64,000 nucleotides of DNA, taken from Calliopum simillimum. Lineage: Eukaryota > Arthropoda > Insecta > Diptera > Lauxaniidae. Every line of letters begins with the position of its first letter. Position 1 is the stretch's first letter. The stretch covers positions 128,859,309-128,923,308 of the forward strand of contig OX638368.1 of assembly GCA_951812925.1 (NCBI GenBank). Direction: 5' to 3'. Shown here piece after piece: positions 1-13,400 of the stretch. The notes under the pieces were generated by a model that ran no database searches, was not told the origin of the DNA, and worked only from the letters and a program-made list of their open reading frames with translations. Both the position numbers and the translations under genes were made by a program.

Positions 1-3000
1 GTAACTTCTATATAAAATTTATACAAAAATAGTATAAAGATTTTTGTATGGTGATACTATTAAATTTAAACCAATATACATAGTGTCAATTGTATCGCTA
101 CTTTATTTTTATAAATTTTATACGAACAAGTAAGGGAGAGTCACCGGGTATGAGACAGTCGATTTTTTCTATGATGCAAAATTAATATTGCCAATCTGAC
201 TACTGTCAAACTGTTCGAACTGTGAAAAGATTTATTGCTTATTTAAGTTATACATCTCAGGTCGCAACTCGACTGCAAAAAGTTTTTTATGATCTGTTTC
301 AAAGTGTTACAGTTTTGATTTAATCAACTGGAAATGGGAAGTGTTATGGGTTCGCATTTAGTGTTTTACAAATATAAATGGATAAGACATTTTTTTTTTT
401 TTTTGGCATTTTTTAAAAAGTGTCATGTATCCGGGTATGAGACACTTTTTTTCGAAAACATATCGAGTGCAACTGTCAAATATCGAATAATGTAATGATG
501 CATTTTTCAAAATTTGTGTTTACGTACAGTTATAGGGCTTTTATTTCATATTTTCTAATTCAAGGACTTACGCAAGGGGGGGGGGGCAGGGGGCAACTGT
601 CAAATGTTTTTATACCAGTTGATAAAATCAAAAATGTAACACTTTGAAACAGATCATAAAAAACTTTTTGCAGTCGAGTTGCGACCTGAGGTGTATAACT
701 TAAATAAGCAATAAATCTTTTCACAGTTCGACAGTAGTCAGATTGGCAATATAAAAAATATTGCAAAATTGTAAAAAATTGGGTTTCTTGAAATATTTTT
801 TCTAAACTTAGAGCTATAAGCTCAAAAATCGAAAGTATCGATTATACTAGAACGGCCTCTAAGAAAAAAAAAAAAAATAAATGAGTTTTTTGGAGTCAGC
901 GACCTTAAATTGGTTTAGAAAATATGGTTGGCAAAATGTTACACACACAAATTAATTACACTAGTTTACAGTCCAAAAAATGACCAGTACTTTATTGTGA
1001 AATTCCTTTTTGCTATGGTCCCCGAAGCTCAAAAAAAATTTAAAAAAATATACCGAATCATTTTTCCAAATAAATTCCGTTTGTACTGACGGGTTTGACC
1101 AAAATTATATTTTTATGAAAGACAATTAAATGGTCAAGAACTTTTTTTTACATTTCGACCTCATCCGAATATTAACTGCGGAGATATGAATTTATATTTA
1201 CGAATTTTTTTATATTTTTTTGGGAATTCTGTGATCGAAAACTCTTTTTATCACCTCAAAAAGAACGAATCTGCCAAATGACCTCACAATTTATACCGGA
1301 GCATAGGGCCAATATGAAACATCTCCATTCGTTGCGATCCCTTGCGATACCAAGTTGTAGCACAGATTTAATATCAAATTTGGTGTGGATTTGTATTCAT
1401 TCCAATTTGGTTTGAATTTTACATCCAAACTGATGGCATAGTTTAAATTGGCTGCCATTTTGTTAAAAATTATTAAAATTTGGCTCTGAAATGACTCAGG
1501 TTTTCAGAAAAAATTTTTTTCGTATTCCATAACCAAATGTGTGGCACTTTTCAAAAATTCTCAAGTAAAATTCAGAAAAATCGTATGTTTTCGTTTTTTT
1601 TTTTTGCTCATAAACTAAGTCGATTTATTTTGTCCCTTAACATATGTTCTACTTCTAAAATCTGTGTCCTCTCGCATATTATCAGAAATCTCGATTTTCC
1701 CGAAATTTTCAGCAAAAACGACTTCCTGACAGCCCCTCATGTTGAAATTTTGTTGCTCATCTATTGGGAATTTAATTTTACACGTCTAGGAATAAATGCC
1801 CCCACATTTGGTTATAGAATATGAAAAAAAAAAAAAAAAAAATGATTCTGAAGTCCTGGGTCATATAAGGGAAGAATATTTTCGGATATGCCCATATATT
1901 TCAAATAACCAATTACTATGAAAATTATGTGTATGACATTACTTTAGCTCTAAAATGGACTTGCACTATTAATAAAATGAACGACACATATGTACAATAG
2001 AGTGCGCTAAAAAAAACCGAAGGTATCCGAATTTTAAGGACTCTCAATTATAATATTTCTTTGGTTTCTTACGAAATACTAGCTGGCGCGACAAACGAAA
2101 TTCCCAAGTCCCCATTTTTCGCAAAGTATTTGCTAACAACATTATACATCCACGTATTAAAATTCATATCAATAGGTGCTGAGGAGACCTAACGTTCTAA
2201 GACATTTTTTTTTTTTTTTTTGCATGTCGGTTTTGTATGCGGGTTGCAACGCGCCTTCATTCGGTCTCCCTTACGTACGATATCAGCCTCTTGGAGGAGT
2301 AGTCACATATCGTTGAATTAAAACAACAATGATGAATCTTGAGTTTTAATGTTTTGAGTAAGGTATACAGAAATATTACGAAAACACGTTTTTTTTTTTT
2401 CAAATGCAGTCCTCATCCGATTTTTTGCAAAAAACGCTAAAGTTTAAAACTTCAAAATCCCATATACTTAGCTTACAAAAAAATATAACATTTGGGTTGC
2501 TTGGATTCAATTAAGGGAATTGTATCAATAGTAGACTGATTTAAAAAAAATGTTTCTTGGAAAAACCATGATTACCTTAAAAAATATGAAAGAGGATGTC
2601 AAATAATTGAGCTCTGAATTTTTAAAATTTTTTTGAAGGTCATTTAGAGGCCACGCAACGTCGATTTATGCAAAATCTTGGCTTGATGAGCTTTGTATTT
2701 TATTATAATCCCAAAAATGCTCGGAATGAATTGTGCGATATCTCAAATTTTGTATTGAGTCAAAGTATATAAAAAAATGATATCTGGAACCTTGAATGAA
2801 CTACAAATTTTTTTTAGCTAAAATACATACAAAAAATGTTTTTTCTTGATTTTGGATAAAACTTGTTGTTTAAAAAACACCACTCCAACAATTTTGATGA
2901 AAATTTGGGAGATGTAACCCCTGCAAATAAGAATTAATATGTGATACGCCGTTATATTGGTAAAACTCGTTGAAGGGCGTGGCACCGCCCACAATAATAT

Positions 3001-4413
3001 AATAAGCTATTAAAAGAAAACTGCTTAAGCAATCTTTCTGAATTTAACTGTAGAGAGCCTACTTGCTATTAGGCACCTACGATCTGAAAGTGGGCAACAT
3101 ATCATTGGTGCGCGTGGAACCTCCCCTACAAGTAAAACACATTAAATGCTATTTCTCGCAAATGGTACAACATATTTTGATGAAATTTGGTATGCGAGTC
3201 CGGTTCATAAGAAAAGCATAACTAAAAGTGGGCGTTGTTCAATAATTGCCACACCCACTTTTACCAACAATTTTGGTACGTAATTCAGGCACAAAAAAAA
3301 AAGGAATGAAATTTTTATTTCTTATATGCAGAATCCGTCTTGATCAGCAGAACTGTCATTATACCTACAGGATTTTGAAATGTCATTGCTAGAAGTCGAG
3401 GAAAACGCTGTGTTTAGTCTTGCAGCGTAGCTACAAAAAAAAGTGAAATTCTTTTTTATTAATGGCATCGAGTAGCCACACTCTTCCCAATTAAAATATC
3501 TTTTCGGATTTTTCCAATAGGTCTCTTACTTCCCGAGTTATGACCCTTTGAAGATAAGATACTTCAGCCCCCGTACAAATGACAAAATACTTATCTTGGA
3601 TGCGTCTCATATCCCATTTAATTTTTTAGGGCATTCTATTTCACCAAAAAAAAAATTTGGAGTTTTTGATATTTTTCTACACTTCGACACTTTCCGATTT
3701 TTTTCATATTATTATTCTCATCGGTTAATTTATCATTTTGAAAGGATGAATATTGTAGGTGAAAAGATACAAATTTCATCACAAAAAATAGCTATGAATA
3801 AAAACATCGACCAAAATAATAATATCAGATTGTTGACCGAGCATGAATCGGTCCCCAGGTACTTAATATTTAATGGTGACTTATCTTCTTTGTTTTTAGT
3901 AAGACTTCTTAAAAGTTGTATATAATGTATATCTCGTGAAAGAAAATACCAAGACAAATGGGGCAAACACCAATGGAAAATTCATAATAATAAAAAAATT
4001 AAAATGATGCAGTCTACTGCTGTACACCCAAATAGGGATAAAATAAACATTTGTGCACAAACATTATCATTGGTAGAATCTATGCTCAAGTTTAGAGATG
4101 CCGTGATCGTTTTAAAGCCAAATTGAAATGGTTGAATTTCGGCCATAAGGCCTGTCAACTGTTAATTTATATAAAATTTTTTTTTATTTTGTTCTTTTTG
4201 ACTTAACAAATTTTGTTGGTATGTGTACACAAGCTGTTATTACAAGTTTTTATAAATATAATAAATATATCGTATTTTATACATACATAAGTACATTATT
4301 TAAGCTCTTAATTGTTATACCACTAAGTGATATTATTTACTAAAATCAATCAATACAAGTAATTTACATACATATTTTTTTGTTTATGCGCGAGTATATA
4401 TTACAAATAAGTC
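1..4413. other. Intergenic, repeat-derived AT-rich DNA without a recognisable gene
   Basis: No open frame here has recognisable protein content; the frames present are AT-rich and end quickly. The stretch holds a foldback at 185-752, a run of G around 576-597, several poly-A and poly-T runs (for example near 1820 and 2205) and dispersed-repeat text with the phrase GGCGTGGCACCGCCCAC near 2979 and GTGGGCGTTG near 3230. The same kind of phrase recurs at 48.6-48.75 kb. The stretch ends at the 3' side of the giant minus-strand gene. Confidence 0.7.
185..752. repeat. Foldback (inverted-repeat) element
   Basis: The left arm at about 185-335 and the right arm at about 600-752 are reverse complements over roughly 150 bases with few mismatches. 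The outer ends read ATTGCCAATCTGACTACTGTC on the left and its complement on the right. The spacer holds two poly-T stretches and the G-run. There is no coding content. This looks like a non-autonomous foldback or MITE; no target-site duplication could be fixed. Confidence 0.75.
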
Positions 4414-7400
4414 TTACATGATATAACTTTCATATTCACTATCATCTTCGGCTTCAGCATAGCCACGTATTCCTTCGCACTCATCTGATGGAGCGTATTC
4501 ATCAAATATTGCAATATCATCATCATCCGTACACTCTTCCTCGCTGTCAATGTTGTCAGAAATGTTGAGTATCGCGGACTTATTGCCAAGCCTACTGCAT
4601 TCTCTATAATTTTCAAAATCATAATCATTTATATCATCTTCAGAAAGATATTGCTCATAATCTTCATCATATTCTTCATCTTCTTCAAAAGATGCTGGTG
4701 ACGACATGTTCAAGTTTATTTCTGGCAATTCACACCTTGGGCTCATTTGCATTGGGATCATTTGCCTTGGGCTGTCTTCCATAGCCAAATAATTAGATTC
4801 CTTCTCTAAAAATTGCGACAGTTCTTCTTCTTCTGCACATGGGGAAACAATGTGACTAGTAGATCTTATGCTCAGTTGTCTTGGGTACGCTTGCCTTGAA
4901 GCCTCTTCTGAGTAACGCATCTGTTCCACTTGAGCAACTGCCGCTTGCTGAGCCACAGATCCTCTCGATTTAGCTGCTGGTCGCTGTAGTTTGGAAACAA
5001 AGGATTTTTGTGTCGCTTGGGACTTAGAAGCAGTACTTCGCCCAACACTTTGAACTCTTGCTGCAGAAACTGTTGCTTTTCCACCTCCAGGTTGTTGTGT
5101 TTTAGCTGCCAATACCTGCGCTTGAGTAATTGTGCGTTTTGTTACTGGTATAGCCACTTTTGAGGGAGGTACAGCTGGCTTACATATTACCTTTTGAGAT
5201 TGACTAAGATTAGGTGCTGGCCTCTTAAGCGTGGATACAGGAACACGGAGCTGGTTTGTTGAAGATTGAGTTCTGCTTTGAACAGCCGTACCAGTTTTTG
5301 GTACTGGTATTGTTGCTTTTGAGGGAGGTACAGTTGGCTTACATATTGTCTTTTGAGATTGAATAAGATTAGTTGCTGGTCTCTTAAGCGTGGTTACAGG
5401 AACACGGGGCTGGGATCTCGAAGCTTGAGTTTGACTTTTGACAGTGTGCCCTACACTTCTTGCAGGAACCGCTGCTTGTCTAGTTGCAGGTTGTTGAATT
5501 TTAGCTGGCAATACTTGACCAGTTGTACGTTTTGTCGTTCCACTTTTTGGTAATTGGAGAGATTTTGAAGAGACAGTAACAGCTACAGTCGGATGAATGC
5601 GCTTAGTTGCTGGTCTCTGGACTGTGGAACCAAAAACTTTTTGTGAAGTTGGTTGCTTGGCGGTGTCACCTCGCTTGACACTTACAGTTACGCTAATTTT
5701 AGGTTTTTGAGGTTGTTCACCGCCAGGTGTATGTCGCTTAGGCTGCTTAACTTTGCTTTGAGAACTTGTTTGTTGGCAATGAGCCTCTAGTTGCTTTTCC
5801 GTTACTGTTGCGGGCGAACGTGGAGTCGCTTGTCTTGACCGAATCTGTGCGCAAACAGGAGACTTAGCTGATGTAGAAAGATATTTAGCTTCTTCCGCTT
5901 CAAAATCCAGTAGTTCTTCATCAACAATCGGAGAAAATCCCCGATGTGTAGCTGAAAGGTCTTTTGCTTTACAGCTAAGATTTTGTAGGTTTTCTGTTAT
6001 TATTGTGGGTGATCGTGGAGTCGCTTGTCTTGAGCTCATCTGTGCGCAAACAGGAGTCAGTCGCATCGGAGACTTAGCTGATAGGGAAAGATAATTAGCT
6101 CCTTCCTCATGATAAGGTGCATCCACTTTAAATACTGGATTAAGAATATTTTGTACTCCCAGTAACTGCAATTGATTTTGTAGTTTTGACGTAAGTGTTG
6201 TAGGAAATCGAATATCCATTTGTTTTGGGCTAACCTGTGTGCAAACAGGAGCCTGTTGTGGTGTTTGAGACTTTGCAGAGGTTGAAAGACATTTAGCTTC
6301 TTCCTCTTCAAACTCCAACAGTTCTTGATATCCAGGCGAAAGCTCTGTAAATTTAGGGCTAAGAATATTTTCTGCTCCCAGATTTTGCAACTGACTTAGG
6401 TTTTCGCAAATTTCAGTCTCTTTCATATGAGGTAAAGGTTCACAAGGTGGGATTGACTGTATTGATAGAACTGATTGTTCTGGAAGGCTCTGATACTGAT
6501 TTTGAGCTATGTATGCTGTATCACCAATACATTCACTTTGAATTTCTGGTTCTTCTTCTTCCTCAATGATCTCTTCAACAATACCTTGCATTTTCGTAGC
6601 GTATTCACGCATTTTATGATCTATTCTTTTAATGCCTGTCTTGCGAATCTGTTCTTCAAATGGTTTGTAGTTGGCCATTGTTCCAAAAGCTTCATAATGT
6701 CTAGCTTCCGGTGATGTAAACTCAATGCACGGATCACTCACTTCCGCAATAGATTCGGCAGGATATACAGGAGCAGGTCGGTTAGTCCTACGTATCTCTT
6801 CCTCTTCTGCTAACAGCTGTTGCTCATACTCTAGGAGTTTATCTGGGAAGAAGTTTGGTGCTATTTCGCAAGGAGATTTTGGTTTCTTTTGTAATTGCAA
6901 CTGGTCGCCGTCTGATTTAGTTTCAGTAGAATGGCTTGAAACATTGCCTGAGGGATCACGGTGAGTTATTATATGCTTTGTAGTAGTAATGAGCTCACCG
7001 TTCTCAACTTCTGTTTTCTCAATAACTGTTTCTTCAATACAATCAAGGCCCTCACCATCAACTCTCGTTTTTGTTATTTTTTCATTACATTTTGGAGATG
7101 ACTCCTTTGGCTGATCAGCTGCAGTAGCCTGATCCCAAAGTAAATTATACATTTTTTGAGCCATTGTATTAGCAAGAGTTCGATTGGTCGCTGCCTGAAC
7201 ACTTGTGGTTGCTTGGCCTTCCATAGTATTCAATATTTGTTCTGTAATAACTTCAATGAAAGCAGCTTGATCAGGTGGTTTTCCCATACTAGTAATCAGA
7301 AATTCTTTAGCCAAATTATCTAACAATTTTTCATCCAGTTTCTCAAATTCACTTCCCAATTTTGCCCTTGTTTTTCTTTTAAGTTCTCTTTGTTGCTCCG

Positions 7401-10400
7401 TGGCTTGAAGAACCCCCAATGAAGCTTGAAATTCATCTACCTGCTTCTTTAGCTCAAGTACTTGAGCTTTTTTCCTCGGCGTAGCATTTATTGGGTCCGC
7501 CATGGCTGTAACTATCGAGCGCATTTCTCTAACAATATCCTTAGTTCTTTTCCTCAGATCTTGTGCCTCAGTCAATGGTCCATACATTGGTTCCCTCTTA
7601 GGTCTACGCTTCTTAGCGACCGGTAATTCTGCTTGATCACACGTGGCCGGTAATTCTGAATCTTTCACAACATCTTGATCAACTTGAGCGGCTACGACAG
7701 CTTGATCAATCGTGACCGGTAATTCTGAAGCTCCCACAGCTTCTTGAGCAACTTGAGCAGATACGACAGCTTGAAGACATGTAATGGGTAACTGTCCAAT
7801 TCTTACTGAATCTAGATCAGTTTGTGCTTTTAGTTTTTCTTCTCTTAGTTCATTTAATCTTATTCTAAGTCCAGCACTAGCTCGCGGAGGTCCTTTTTTC
7901 TTTAGTGCACATAATGTTTTTGCAATTTCATCATCCAATCCTTTTATTTTCTTCGTAAGTGCTTTTTCTGCATCAGCTTGAGCTTTTATCATAGGCAAAT
8001 TCTTATTCTTCGCTGCGGCTATAGTTTCTCTAATACTCTTAGCCGGCGCTTTTGGTTTTGGTTTTTCCTTCGGTTCTGGTTTTTTCATTGATTTACCTTT
8101 TTTCAGTGCTTCTCTTTCTGCCTTTTGCTGTGCTATTTGGTCTGCCTTTTCCTTGTCTCTCTTCTTTTGCAATTGTAACCGAGCTGCACGCGAAAGTTTC
8201 ACACCACCAACGTGAGTTGGGATCGACTCATCTATGACTGCCGTACCTCTGCCTGCTTTAATCGGTGGCTGAACAGTTTTGGGCTTGGCACCAGGTTTTG
8301 CGCAAGGCTTAGCACCAGGCTTAACACCTGGCTTAGCCTTCGGTGTAGGTTGCTTAGGAGTAGGTAGCTTCGGAGGAGGTGGTGTCGCCTGTTTAGGAGG
8401 TGGGGGTGTAGGGAGCTTAGGAGGCGTGGGCGGTCTTGGAGGTGGTGTACGTGTTGAGCTAACTGGAACTCGGCCACTTATCAGGTCCTTGTATACTTTG
8501 AGTTTTTCACCAGGATCAGTAAATTTCTTTAAGTATTCAACATTAAACATTGGAACTTGTTCTGATTCTGGTGGCTCAGGTTCGGGAATCGGTTCACGTT
8601 CAACATGAAATTCAAATTCTGGAATATCATCCCGAGGAGACCATTCTTTTCTTGGTGATATAGGGAGAGCGTATTGAGGCTGAGTTGGCAAACACGGAAC
8701 CAATTCTGGTACAATTTCTGCGTATGTTTCGGAAAGAGATTCGTATGATGCTTCTTCCAATAAAATTTGTGATGTTTCTGAAATATCATCACCTATACTT
8801 TCATATAATGGACAACTTACATCTTGAATAGTATATTCTGGTAAATGATCAATGGATATGGGTGGAGGTGTCCTGTATCTCTTATCAATTTGACTTGCAA
8901 TTTGTTCAGGAACTACTTCTTCTGTAATTCCTTCATCAGGAAGTTGCTCAACTGGTTCTTCAACTGGTCTTTCAGCAGTTGGACTGTAACCGAAGAGTTC
9001 CTTCTCTAACTTTTTGTAATCCATCACAAACGAACCTGCCGGAAATGCTTCACTAAGCAGTTGTAACCGCTCCAATTTTTTTTCATGATATTGCTTCCAG
9101 TTTTCAAAATTTAGGTTGAATTTTTCCTTATAATTATAATCGCCATACTCTTCAAATCTCTCTTTATTTTCGCAATAATACTGCTCCTTTCTCAAATCAT
9201 CTTTTTGTTTTTCAAGAAGTCTTTCCTCTTTAACCTTAGCCATCCGGAACACAGCATCGTTTTCAGCGTCAACATTTTCATCCACTCGGACTTCAGCATC
9301 GTACATAGCTTCCCTTAGAAGAACACTCAAAGCCTCATAATCTTGTTGTATGATTGTATTTAATTCTGACGAACGTGCTTTATCACTTGCACAGGCATTT
9401 TTATTAGACTCAATTCTATTTCGAAGCTCTTGTTCCTGTATTTGTACCTGTTTGTAAGTAATCTCATGAGCTTTTAACTTATCGTACAGATCCTTTAATT
9501 CTTCTTCATAGAATTCTTTTTGCGCATTTGATTTACTGGAACAAACTTTTCCTTGAAGCTCTTTTAGTCGCTCTTCTATCGAAAAAGGAATGTAAATTAG
9601 TTCAGTTGCTTCGCAGTAGTCCATAGCTGGAGTTGTTTGTGGAGCTTCAGGACATATTTCCGGTAATTCTGACGCTTTCAAAGCATCTTCATCAGCTTCA
9701 GCAGCTACCGCAGCTTGAGCACTTGTCGGTAATTCCGAAACCTGTACTGCATCTTGAACAACTTGAGCAGTTGTCGCAGCTGGAGGACATACAATCGGTA
9801 ACCGTCCAATTCTTGCTAGATCTAGATCAGTTTGTGCTTTAAGTTTTTCTTCTCTTAGTTCATTTAGTTTCATTCTAAGTCCAGCAATAGCGCGTGCAGG
9901 TTGTTTTTTCTTTAGTGCACATAATGTTTTTGCAATATCATCTTCCAATCCTTTTATTTTCCTCGTAAGTCCTTTTACAGCATCAGCTTGAGCTTTTATC
10001 ATCGGTAAATTCTTATTCTTCGCTGCGGCTATAGTCTCTCTAATACTCTTAGCCGGCGCTTTTCCCTTTGGTTGTTCTTTTGGTTCTGGTTTTTTTATTG
10101 ATTTACCTTTTTTCAGTGCTTCCTTCTCTGCTTTTCGTTGTGCTTTTTCTTTTTCTATTTGCTCTGCCTTTTCCTTGTCTCTCTTTTTTTGCAATTGTAA
10201 CCGAGCTGCACGTGAAAGTTTCACACCACCAACGTGAGTTGGGATCGAATCATCTATGACTACTGCACCTCTACCAGCTTTTACGGGTGGCTCAACAATC
10301 TTCGGTTTAGCACCAGGTTTTGCGCCAGGCTTAGCACCTTTCTTAGCACATGGCTTAGCCTTCGGTGTAGGTTGCTTAGGTGTAGGTAGCTTTGGAGGTG

Positions 10401-13400
10401 GTGGTGTCGGTTCTTTAGGTGGTGGTGTAGGCTGTCGTGGTGGAGTTGGAGTTTTCTCACGTATTAGCTCTTTGTATGCTCTGTATCTTTCACCTGCATC
10501 TGACAGTTTATTTAAATCATCAATATTATATATTTTGACGGGTGTTTGTTCTAAAGGTTCAGGTGATTCATAATCAAATTCTTCTCGCATTGGTGGCGAG
10601 TACACTTTAAATTCATCAAATGAAGTTTGTTGTGGAGGAATATCGCATGGCGTTGATGGAAATTGCATTAAGTCTTCAGCTGGTGTTGCAATAGGTGTTT
10701 TTGGTGAGTAAAATTGAAACTCTGCAACATCACGGTTAGGGTCCGAAAATACATATGGACCTGGTATGGATACGTTTTCTAGTGAAATTTCAATATCTTC
10801 TAAATTTTCATCGTCATCACATACATCTGATATGGAGGAAGCCTCCAAAGATAATTCAACATCCGCAAGCTTTTCTGTAGGCAGTACGCGCTGTGGAATG
10901 TAACGAGGTGACTTGAATTTTTTAGATACCTCTAAAACCTGCGCCACTGGCTCTTGCTGAGGTAATGTCATACCTATTTCCTCTTCGTAACGTAATAAGT
11001 TATCTACGAAATAGTTTGATGGAAGGATATCATATCGATTAATGTCCTCCTCAATTCGTTTACGTTCTAATGCAGCAAGTGTACGTGGAGTAAGAGAAGG
11101 TTCTTCAGGTGCGGTCTTTGTTTCAGTAGAATGGCTTGATACATTTCCAGATGGATCGCGATGAGTTATTATGTGTTTCGTAGTAGTTATGAGCTCTCCA
11201 TTCTCAATTTCTGTTTTTTCAATAACTGTTTCTTCAATGCAATCAATGCCCTCACCATCAACTCTTGTTTTTGTAATTTTTTCCTTTGGCTGAGCTGCTG
11301 CTGTAGGCTCATCCGAAAGTAGATCCAACATTTGCTGAGCCACTGAATCCAATATTGCTTTATCCAGTTTTCCAAACTCATTTTCCAATTTTAACTTTAT
11401 ATTATCGACTGGTGTTGCAGGTTGAATACATATGGTCGGTACTTGGATTTTCTTATACTGAAGTGCATACAGTTGAGCTTGAATTTTCCTCTTCTCCTCT
11501 TTAAGCATATTCACCTCATTCTTTAGACCAGATACCGCCTCAACTACCGCACCTTGACAATTTTCTTCTTCTGGAATTTTGCCGTACATATCTTGTATTG
11601 CATTCTCAGTGGTTGTAATTCTATTACAACACTCTTGCATTTTCCTAACAAGTTCTCTTTCTCTTCCTTCATCTCGAAGAACGCCAAGGGTTGCTTGGTA
11701 TTCTTCTACCTTCTTTTTAAGCTCAAGTACTTGAGCTTTTCTCCTTGGCGTTGCATTTATTGGGTCCGTCATGGTTTCTATAATCGAGCGCATTTCTTTA
11801 ACGGTATCCTTAGCTCTTTCCCTAAGATCTTGCGCCTCAGTCAATGGCCCATACGTTGGAGCCCACTTTGATGCTTTTTCAGCATCTATATCAATTTGAG
11901 CGGCCACCACAGCTTGATCACTGGTAACCGGTAATTCTGGCGCTCCTACAGCGCCTTGAGCAACTTGATCAGCTACTACAGCTTGAAGACATGTAATAGG
12001 TAACTGTCCAATTCTAGCTAGATCTAGAGCGTTTTGCGCTTTTAATTTGTCTGCTCTTAGTTCATTTAATTTTTTTCTAAGTGCTGGTTGAGCTTGTGAA
12101 GTTTGTTGCTTTCCTGGTTTTTTCTTTAGAGCACATAATGTTTTTGCAATTTCATCATCCAATTCTTTTAATTTCCTCGTAAGTGCTTTTTCTGCATCAG
12201 CTTGAGCTTTTATCATAGGCAAATTCTTATTCTTCGCTGCAGCTATAGTTTCTCTAATACTCTTAGCCGGCGCTTTTCCCTTTGGTTTTTCCTTCGGTTC
12301 TGGTTTTTTTATTGATTTACCTTTTCTCAGTGCTTCTCTTTCTGCTTTTTGCTGTGCTATTTCGTCTGCCTTTTCCTTGTGTTTCTTCTTTTGCAATTGT
12401 AACCGAGCTGCACGCGAAAGTTTCACACCACCAAGGTGTGTTGGGATCGATTCATCTATGACTGCCGTACCTCTACCTGCTTTAACCGGTGGCTGAACAG
12501 TTTTGGGCTTGGCACCAGGTTTTGCGCAAGGCTTAGCACCAGGCTTAACACCTGGCTTAGCCTTCGGTGTAGGTTGCTTAGGAGTAGGTTGCTTTGGAGG
12601 TGATGGTGTCGGTTCCTTAGGAGGTGGGGGTGTAGGGAGCTTAGGAGGCGTAGGCGGCCTTGGAGGTGGTGTACGTGTTGAGCTAACTGGAACTCGACCA
12701 CTTATTAAGTCTTTATATGCTTTGATTTTTTCAGCAGGATCAGTAAATTTCTTTAAGTATTCAACATTAAACATTGGAATTTCTTCTAATTCGGGATGTG
12801 GCTGTGGTTCACAAATTGGTCGACGTTTAACATTGAATTCAAATCCTGGGATATCATCCCGCGGAGACCATGTTTTTTTTGGAGGTGATAGTACAAGTTG
12901 AGGTTGAAGTTGAGGTTGAGGTTGAAATTGAGGTTGAGCTGGTAAGCATGGCGTAAATTCTGGTTCGTCATCTGATAGTGATTCGTATGATATTTCTTCC
13001 AACATTATTTGTGATGTATCTGAAATATCATCACCTATACTTTCATACAATGGACAACTAACATCTTGAATAGCATATTCTGGTAAATGATCAATGGATA
13101 TGGGTGGAGGTGTCCTGTATCTCTTATCAATTTGACTTGCAATTTGTTCAGGAACTGCTTCTTCAATCATATAATCGGGAACTTGCTCAATTGGTTCACA
13201 AATTTCTTCTTCAGGTTCTTCAACAGTTGGACTAAAACCAAAAACTGCTTTCTCTGCCTTCTTGTAATCTTTTATAAATGAACCTGCCGGAAACTCTTCG
13301 TGGAGCAGGTCTAGCCGCTCCAATTTCTTTAAATGGTACTGCTTCCACCTTTCAAAGCTTAAGTCAAATCTTTCTTGATAATCATAATCCTCAAATGTCG

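Noticed and set aside
1537..1824. 95-aa plus-strand frame
   Set aside because: Phe/Ile/Lys-rich translation of AT-rich repeats with no start context, homology or splice logic.
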